Shown here: positions 6,611 to 10,785 of the stretch, piece after piece
Numbering within the stretch: position 1 is the first letter of the stretch
Layout of the letters: the number at the start of each line of letters is the position of its first letter
Assembly (NCBI GenBank): GCA_020853835.1
Contig: JADYYC010000313.1
Location: forward strand, 1-10,785
Length of the DNA: 10,785 nt
Source: Anaerolineales bacterium
GTDB lineage: Bacteria; Chloroflexota; Anaerolineae; Anaerolineales; UBA4823
Direction: 5' to 3'
Translations under genes and position numbers: made by a program
The notes under the pieces: generated by a model
The model's database searches: none
The model's input: only the letters and a program-made list of their open reading frames with translations
Told to the model about the DNA's origin: nothing

Positions 6611-6967
6611 ATGGCGCGCTGGTTCCGCTTCCTGATCGCAATCCTGATTGGCGCAGGCCTGGGCCTGGCTTACGGCTGGTTTGTCCAGCCGGTCAGGCCC
6701 ATCGATATCACCCCCGATACGCTGCGGATCGATTACAAGACAGATTACGTCTTGATGATCGCCGAGGCTTATGAAGTCGATAAAGATAGCGCGCTGGCCG
6801 CGCGGCGGCTGGCGATTCTGGGCGAAGCGCCTCCACAGGCTTTGGTGGATCAGGCGATCGAGTTTGCCCGCAAAGTCGGCTACAGCGAGCCGGACATCAG
6901 CCGGATGCAAGCGTTGCAAGCCAGCCTGCAGGCTCTATCGCTCAGCGACACCACCCCTCCCCCATGA
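6611..6967 (+). CDS. Small single-pass membrane-anchored protein, first of a tandem paralogous pair
   Basis: A 118-residue protein with no family I can name. One transmembrane helix at about residues 6-24 follows a positively charged start (R3, R6), predicting an N-in anchor with the rest outside. It is followed by Q-P-V-x-x-x-D-I-T-P-D-T-L-R-I-D-Y-K-T-D-Y, then by helical sequence containing I-A-E-A-Y and A-R-R-L, perhaps a TPR-like helix pair. About 26 of 64 aligned positions are identical to the next protein, so the two are duplicates. This copy lacks the C-terminal domain of its partner and ends in T-T-P-P-P. I recall similar proteins from Anaerolineae-type genomes, without a known function. 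The start is the first ATG after an in-frame TAA at 6602. No Shine-Dalgarno is seen. The stop overlaps the next start as ATGA. Confidence 0.8.
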   Translation: MARWFRFLIAILIGAGLGLAYGWFVQPVRPIDITPDTLRIDYKTDYVLMIAEAYEVDKDSALAARRLAILGEAPPQALVDQAIEFARKVGYSEPDISRMQALQASLQALSLSDTTPPP

Positions 6968-7845
6968 GATACGAAGAAAAGCGCGGGCCCTGGTATCTTT
7001 TTACCGGACTGCTGATCGGAGTTCTGATCGGCGTGGGCTACACGCGCTTCTTCCAGCCGGTGGAGTACGTCGATACTTCACCGGCTTCGCTGCGGCTGGA
7101 TTATAAGGATCAATACCGGGCGTTGATCGCAGCGGCTTATCTGGCTAACGGCGACCTGGTGCGCGCCAGGGCGCGCCTGGACCTGCTGCAAGACGCCGAC
7201 AGCGTGCGCGCCCTGACCGAGCAAGCCCAGCGCAAGCTGGCGGAAGAAGGCGGTTCGGGCGGCGGTATATCAGAGGAGGCGCGCGCATTGGGGCTGCTGG
7301 CAGTTGCCCTGGGGCAAGCGCCGCCCGGCCCCGGGCAGGCGATCACCCGTGCAGCCAGCCAGCCTACCGGGACGACCGTCCTCGCCACCCCCGAACGCCT
7401 GTTGGAGCCGCCTGCCGCAGCCACAGGAGAGCCGTCTGAACCAGCGGAGATCACCAGCCCGGCAGCTCCGAACGTTACAGATGAAGCGCCCCCGCCGGCA
7501 AAGACCCCGCCCGAGGGGCCTTTCGTCCTGCTCAGCATGGAAGAAGTGTGCGACCAGCCCTTGACCGAACCGTTGATCGAGATCCATGTACAAGATCGAG
7601 ATGGCGCGCCGGCGCCAGGCGTGCTCGTCGTTGTGAGCTGGGTTGGCGGGGAGGAGCAGTTCTACACCGGCTTGAAACCAGAAAAAGGACCCGGCTACGC
7701 GGATTTCAACCCCGACCCGGCGTTTGTTTACAGCGTGCGGATCGGAGATGACGGCGCTCCGCTCGGAAACATCAGCGCCCTGACCTGCACCAGCAGCACC
7801 GGCAACTTTTGGGGCTCGATTTTGCTGACCTTCGGACAGCCTTGA
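6964..7845 (+). CDS. Membrane-anchored paralogue with extracytoplasmic beta-rich C-terminal domain
   Basis: A 293-residue protein of unknown function. Layout: short charged N-terminus; transmembrane helix at about 12-29; the paralogous block F-F-Q-P-V-E-Y-V-D-T-S-P-A-S-L-R-L-D-Y-K with I-A-A-A-Y and a probable helical-hairpin region to about 95; an Ala/Pro/Thr-rich linker at about 115-185; and a beta-rich domain at about 186-293. That domain contains I-E-I-H-V-Q-D-R-D-G-A-P-A-P-G-V, typical of Ig-like or carboxypeptidase-regulatory-like folds. Two cysteines (196 and 275) lie near the ends of the C-terminal domain and could form a disulfide, supporting an outside location. It starts inside the stop of its paralogue (ATGA, 6964-6967) without its own Shine-Dalgarno, which implies translational coupling and possibly partner proteins. 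The TGA stop lies in a perfect hairpin. Confidence 0.82.
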   Translation: MRYEEKRGPWYLFTGLLIGVLIGVGYTRFFQPVEYVDTSPASLRLDYKDQYRALIAAAYLANGDLVRARARLDLLQDADSVRALTEQAQRKLAEEGGSGGGISEEARALGLLAVALGQAPPGPGQAITRAASQPTGTTVLATPERLLEPPAAATGEPSEPAEITSPAAPNVTDEAPPPAKTPPEGPFVLLSMEEVCDQPLTEPLIEIHVQDRDGAPAPGVLVVVSWVGGEEQFYTGLKPEKGPGYADFNPDPAFVYSVRIGDDGAPLGNISALTCTSSTGNFWGSILLTFGQP

Positions 7846-7852
7846 AGGCTGT
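7836..7852 (+). terminator. Perfect hairpin spanning the stop codon of the 293-aa protein
   Basis: ACAGCCT (7836-7842) and AGGCTGT (7846-7852) form a perfect 7-base-pair stem with the TGA stop (7843-7845) as the loop. Only GTCTTGAGG follows, so there is no proper T run. It may reduce read-through into the transporter gene 60 bases on, or stabilise the upstream mRNA. Confidence 0.35.
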
Positions 7853-7913
7853 GTCTTGAGGCGGCAAACAAGAACCCGGCTTGCCCAAGATTTGCGCGGA
7901 TCGCCAATTTGAC

Positions 7914-9110
7914 ATGACCACGGAGCCCGTGTCCCCCAACCCTGCCAGCGCCTACCCGGCGGCGGCCCGCTCTACGACTGCCTATTTCCTGACCTCGATC
8001 GCCCTGGGATTAGCCACCGCCGCGCTCGGCCCGGCGCTGCCAGCCCTTTCCGAGCAAACCGGGGTACGGCTGGGCGCAATCGGGGTGCTGTTCACCGGAA
8101 ATAACCTTGGCTACATGCTGGGATCGCTCGGGTACGGAAACCTGCTGGACCGGGTGCAGGGCAACCGGCTGGTGGCGGTCATCTTGCTAGTCATGGCTGC
8201 GATGCTGGGGTTGGTTCCGGTTACAACCAGCCTGTTGCTCTTAACCGTGGTGTTTTTTGTCCTGGGAACATCAAACGGCGGCGTGGATGTTTGCTCCAAC
8301 CCGATGCTGGTGTGGATTCACCGCGGGCGCGCGAATTCTTTTCTGAACGCTCTGCACTTCTTTTTTGGGTTGGGCGCCTTTCTTGGGCCGCTCCTGGTCG
8401 CGCAGTCTCTAAGCGGCGGCTGGGGGATCCGGGGAGCATACTGGCTCCTGGCGCTTTATCCGCTGCCAATCGCGCTCTGGCTGCTGCGCCTGCCCAGCCC
8501 GCCTCCGCCGAAGACGGCGCACCAGCTCGAGCATCACCCGACGCCCTGGCGGCTGGTTGTTCTGATCACCCTGGTTTTCGTCTTTTATGTCGGCGCCGAA
8601 CTCGGTTTTGGGGGTTGGATCTACACTTTTACACTCAGCCAGGGCCTGGCAAACGCGCAGCAGGCGGCTTACCTGACCTCCCTGTTCTGGGGCGCGCTCA
8701 CGGTGGGCCGGCTGCTCGGGATCGGAATTGCAGCTCACATTCGCCCAGCGACCATGTTGGCATTCAGCTTTATTGGCTGCCTGGCAAGCCTGGGGGGGAT
8801 CGGATTTCTGCCAGGCTCGGTTGCAGCCATCTGGATCTGCACCATTATATTGGGATTGTCCATGGCTTCTGTCTTTCCAACCCTCTTAGCGTTTGCCGCA
8901 CAATACATGACCATGAGCGGGGCAGCCTCACGCTGGTTTTTCGTCGGTTCGGGTCTTGGAGGCATGACGCTGCCCTGGCTTCTGGGTGTTTTGATCGAAC
9001 GCTTCGGACCCTCGGCAATGATCCCTGCCCTGATCCTCGGGGTCGGCCTGGCGCTGCTGACGTTCATCGGCGCAAACTCTGGACAATCAACATATGGAGG
9101 AAAAAAATGA
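7914..9110 (+). CDS. Major facilitator superfamily transporter, FHS/MFSD4-like
   Basis: A 398-residue inner-membrane transporter with about 12 predicted helices. Seen: the TM2-TM3 loop signature G-Y-G-N-L-L-D-R (73-80) followed by N-R; N-G-G-V-D-V-C-S-N-P in TM4 (121-130); N-A-L-H-F-F-F-G-L-G-A-F-L-G-P (145-159); and Y-V-G-A-E-L-G-F-G-G-W-I-Y-T-F at about 225-239 with Glu229. These features recall the fucose/glucose-type (FHS, MFSD4) branch of the superfamily, so a sugar or related small-molecule substrate is plausible but unproven. The frame also offers TTG at 7881, which would add 11 polar residues. ATG 7914 is preferred as a standard start, though no clear Shine-Dalgarno precedes either. 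It overlaps the following lipoprotein gene by four bases (ATGA), so the two are made together; the lipoprotein may assist or accompany the transporter. Confidence 0.88.
   Translation: MTTEPVSPNPASAYPAAARSTTAYFLTSIALGLATAALGPALPALSEQTGVRLGAIGVLFTGNNLGYMLGSLGYGNLLDRVQGNRLVAVILLVMAAMLGLVPVTTSLLLLTVVFFVLGTSNGGVDVCSNPMLVWIHRGRANSFLNALHFFFGLGAFLGPLLVAQSLSGGWGIRGAYWLLALYPLPIALWLLRLPSPPPPKTAHQLEHHPTPWRLVVLITLVFVFYVGAELGFGGWIYTFTLSQGLANAQQAAYLTSLFWGALTVGRLLGIGIAAHIRPATMLAFSFIGCLASLGGIGFLPGSVAAIWICTIILGLSMASVFPTLLAFAAQYMTMSGAASRWFFVGSGLGGMTLPWLLGVLIERFGPSAMIPALILGVGLALLTFIGANSGQSTYGGKK
9096..9100 (+). promoter_or_regulatory. Ribosome binding site of the lipoprotein gene
   Basis: GGAGG lies 6 bases (all A) before the ATG at 9107. 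It fixes the lipoprotein start even though the reading frame is open for about 800 bases further upstream. It is the strongest Shine-Dalgarno on the plus strand of the window. Confidence 0.8.
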
Positions 9111-9886
9111 ACAAATCCCCAAAAAAATGGTCCGTACGGCAAGGCCTGGCTGTGAGCGCGCTTATCCTGACCGGGCTGGCCTGCACGCTCAGCCTGGGCA
9201 GGGGTGGAAAGCCCCCCGATGAGACCGAAATCGCGCGCAGCGTCGAGGAGACGCTGCAGGCGGAGGCGCATCTGACAGAGCAGGCTGCTCCAACAGGTGA
9301 AATCAGCGCGCCAGCCACCGCGAGCCTCCCGCCGGATATCGACGCCACCATCCAGGCTCAGCAGGCAACCCTGGACGCCCAGGCGACTGCGCTCACCCAG
9401 CCCAAAGCGACCGAGCCGGGCAGCCCGCCGGCTGAGACGAGCACGCCTGAGGCGACCGCTCCCCCGGCTTCAAGCGAGCCAATCTCGCTGGTGGATATGA
9501 AATCCAGTACGCTGCGCCAGGCTCCCGGCTGCGGGGAGGATCGCAACGGTCCGCCTTGCTGGTTCGGGCGCGGGGCGGAGTTGCAGATGATCACAAACAA
9601 GCCGATCTTAATCGACCCGGCCTGGAAAAACCCCTACCTGATCTTTTCCCACCGCTACGTTTTCGTACACAATGCGACAATTTATGCCAGGGTCGGAGGC
9701 AGCCTGGAAATACTGTGGTCCTTCCCGAGCAGCCAATCTGCCATCTGGGTGCCCTTTAAGGTCAGCCTCGGTAAATACCAGGGCAAGGACATCCATCTGG
9801 AATTTATTGTGAGCGGGACTGCCGCCGGCCAAGCTAACGAGTGGGCAATCCGCGACCCGCAGATCGTCCCAAATTACAACCCCTGA
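9107..9886 (+). CDS. Lipoprotein with low-complexity linker and C-terminal beta-sandwich-like domain
   Basis: A 259-residue predicted lipoprotein of unknown function. A basic n-region (K3, K6, K7, R11) and hydrophobic stretch end in L-T-G-L-A-C, placing the lipid-modified Cys at 26. The lipobox is non-canonical (Gly at -3) but acceptable. A short acidic/helical segment (D-E-T-E-I-A-R-S-V-E-E-T-L) and an Ala/Gln/Thr/Pro-rich linker with repeated A-Q-x-A-T units run to about 125. The C-terminal domain (about 128-259) has alternating strand-like segments and ends I-H-L-E-F-I-V-S-G-T-A-A-G-Q-A-N-E-W-A-I-R-D-P-Q-I. This style is seen in jelly-roll or carbohydrate-binding-like modules, but no binding residues can be assigned. 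Cys142 and Cys151 may form a disulfide. The start overlaps the transporter stop and has a strong GGAGG, so coordinated expression is likely. Its TGA lies in a perfect hairpin facing the convergent helicase gene. Confidence 0.85.
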   Translation: MNKSPKKWSVRQGLAVSALILTGLACTLSLGRGGKPPDETEIARSVEETLQAEAHLTEQAAPTGEISAPATASLPPDIDATIQAQQATLDAQATALTQPKATEPGSPPAETSTPEATAPPASSEPISLVDMKSSTLRQAPGCGEDRNGPPCWFGRGAELQMITNKPILIDPAWKNPYLIFSHRYVFVHNATIYARVGGSLEILWSFPSSQSAIWVPFKVSLGKYQGKDIHLEFIVSGTAAGQANEWAIRDPQIVPNYNP

Positions 9887-9925
9887 TTGGATCAGGCAGG
9901 TAAAGGCGAGGCTCACGCTCCTGCC
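9882..9925. terminator. Convergent-gene hairpins between lipoprotein and helicase
   Basis: CCTGAT (9882-9887) and ATCAGG (9891-9896) form a perfect 6-base-pair stem with loop TGG; the lipoprotein TGA (9884-9886) is in the 5' arm. An alternative pairing, GGCAGG (9895-9900) with CCTGCC (9920-9925), encloses the helicase stop (9915-9913) in its 19-base loop. The two share bases 9895-9896 and would compete. Neither has a T run, but the position between convergent stops suits bidirectional termination. Confidence 0.4.
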
Positions 9926-10785
9926 CGTAAACGCCAATCCAGGGCGGTGTAGCGACGGGCGACTTGATCGTTGCGGACCGCCATCCCAATCGCGCGCCGG
10001 CTCCCGACCAGCACGCACAGGCGGCGTGCGCGCGTCACCGCGGTGTATAGCAAGTTGCGCTGGAGCATCAGGTAGTGGCTTGTAATGAGCGGGAGCACGA
10101 CCGCGGGAAACTCGGCCCCCTGGGCTTTATGCACCGAGACGGCGTACGCCAGGACGAGCTGGTCGGCCTCGCTCCAATCGTAGCGCACCGCCCGGCCCTC
10201 AAAATCCACCACCAGGCTCTGGTCAACCGTATCGATCGTGTAGAGCGAGCCGATATCGCCATTGAAGACCTCTTTATCGTAATTGTTGACCACCTGCATC
10301 ACCTTGTCGCCTGCGCGCAGGAGCTGGCCAAAGAGCAGCTTTTCGGGTTTTGACGCGGCAGAGGGGTTCAGGCTGGCCTGCAGCCGGGCGTTGAGGGCAT
10401 TGACCCCGGCGGGGCCGCGATACATCGGGGCAAGCACCTGGACCTGATCGCGCGGGTGCAAGCCGAATTTCTGGGGGATGCGGCGGCAGGCGACCTCCTC
10501 GACCCAATCCGCGGTCTCCTCAGGGGTTTCAGCGGGAAAGAGAAAGAAATCCCTCACCCCCTCGGCGTCATGAGATGAGAAAAGCGGCATTTGACCCTGG
10601 TTGATGCGGTGGGCGTTGGTGATGATATGCGAGGCGGCTGCCTGGCGAAAGACCTGGCTGAGGCGGGTCAGCGGGGCGATGCCGCTCTCGATCAGGTCGC
10701 GCAGCACGTCTCCCGCCCCGACCGACGGAAGCTGGTCCACATCCCCGACCAAAAGGAGGTGCGTCCCCGGCTCGATCGCCCGCAG
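9913..10785 (-). CDS. RecD2-like superfamily 1B DNA helicase, C-terminal part (N-terminus beyond the window)
   Basis: An ATP-dependent 5'-3' DNA helicase of the RecD/TraA family, involved in DNA repair or recombination. The frame is open from the right edge; 290 C-terminal residues are visible. Seen in order: motif III L-V-G-D-V-D-Q-L-P-S-V-G-A-G-D-V-L; motif IV-like S-Q-V-F-R-Q followed by N-A-H-R-I-N-x-G; the 2B-region V-L-A-P-M-Y-R-G-P-A-G-V; the SH3-like segment G-D-K-V-M-Q-V-V-N-N-Y; motif V V-S-V-H-K-A-Q-G-A-E-F; and motif VI L-Y-T-A-V-T-R-A-R-R-L. These match RecD2, the form found in bacteria that lack RecBC, better than RecD of RecBCD, but the N-terminal domain that would settle this is outside the window. 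Walker A and B are also outside. An apparent start at TTG 10752 lies inside motif III and is not real. The gene is convergent with the lipoprotein gene, 26 bases apart. Confidence 0.93.
   Translation of the reverse strand: MRAIEPGTHLLLVGDVDQLPSVGAGDVLRDLIESGIAPLTRLSQVFRQAAASHIITNAHRINQGQMPLFSSHDAEGVRDFFLFPAETPEETADWVEEVACRRIPQKFGLHPRDQVQVLAPMYRGPAGVNALNARLQASLNPSAASKPEKLLFGQLLRAGDKVMQVVNNYDKEVFNGDIGSLYTIDTVDQSLVVDFEGRAVRYDWSEADQLVLAYAVSVHKAQGAEFPAVVLPLITSHYLMLQRNLLYTAVTRARRLCVLVGSRRAIGMAVRNDQVARRYTALDWRLRAGA

Noticed and set aside
7881..7913. TTG start adding 11 residues to the transporter
   Set aside because: The added residues are polar, there is no ribosome site, and ATG 7914 gives a typical N-terminus.
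8291..9106. Long open frame in phase with the lipoprotein but lying within the transporter gene
   Set aside because: The transporter frame gives clear membrane helices and family motifs, while this frame gives low-complexity sequence. The lipoprotein has its own ribosome site and signal peptide at 9107.
9284..9480. Repeat-like Ala/Gln/Thr/Pro coding stretch in the lipoprotein, considered as a DNA repeat or CRISPR
   Set aside because: There are no regularly spaced identical DNA units. It is a low-complexity protein linker.
10719..10752. Apparent start of a separate 279-residue protein at TTG 10752
   Set aside because: The frame continues to the window edge with helicase-like sequence, and motif III straddles the supposed start. 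The gene is simply cut by the window.

Overview
The window looks like chromosomal DNA from a GC-rich bacterium, most plausibly a member of the Chloroflexota (Anaerolineae-like). This rests on the mix of genes: SpoVS without other sporulation genes, Thr/Pro/Ala-rich lipoproteins, small membrane-anchored proteins with a 'QPV..D..P.sLR.DYK..Y...IA.AY' signature, and a RecD2-type helicase. Taxonomy is inferred from protein style only. There is no rRNA, tRNA, CRISPR array, transposase or phage gene, and no gene-free stretch longer than about 300 bases.

Left half (1-5271), all on the minus strand. In order of transcription: spoVS (5271-5011); a secreted lipoprotein esterase (3903 to about 4880) behind a 130-base leader with three perfect stem-loops; an M3-family oligoendopeptidase (3754-2024); an aldo/keto reductase (2002-1022) 21 bases behind it, probably co-transcribed; and a sugar-1-phosphate nucleotidyltransferase (835 to beyond the left edge) with its own good sigma70-type promoter. 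These genes do not form a recognisable single pathway.

Centre (5272-5433): an AT-rich divergent intergenic region. It carries a promoter for spoVS with a leader that can pair with the spoVS ribosome binding site. On the other strand, the class V aminotransferase starts without a Shine-Dalgarno and may be leaderless.

Right half (5434-9886), plus strand: the class V aminotransferase; two tandem, overlapping paralogous membrane-anchored proteins (118 and 293 aa), the second with an extra beta-rich domain; an FHS/MFSD4-like major facilitator transporter; and, overlapping it by ATGA, a lipoprotein with a C-terminal beta-sandwich-like domain. Each plus-strand gene that does not overlap its downstream neighbour has its TGA stop inside a short perfect hairpin. 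A minus-strand RecD2-like helicase (9913 to beyond the right edge) converges on this cluster.

I see no clear undescribed defence or mobile system. The parts most worth a second look are the duplicated anchored-protein pair with its transporter/lipoprotein neighbours, the structured leaders of spoVS and the esterase, and the A7 slippery site at the transporter/lipoprotein junction.
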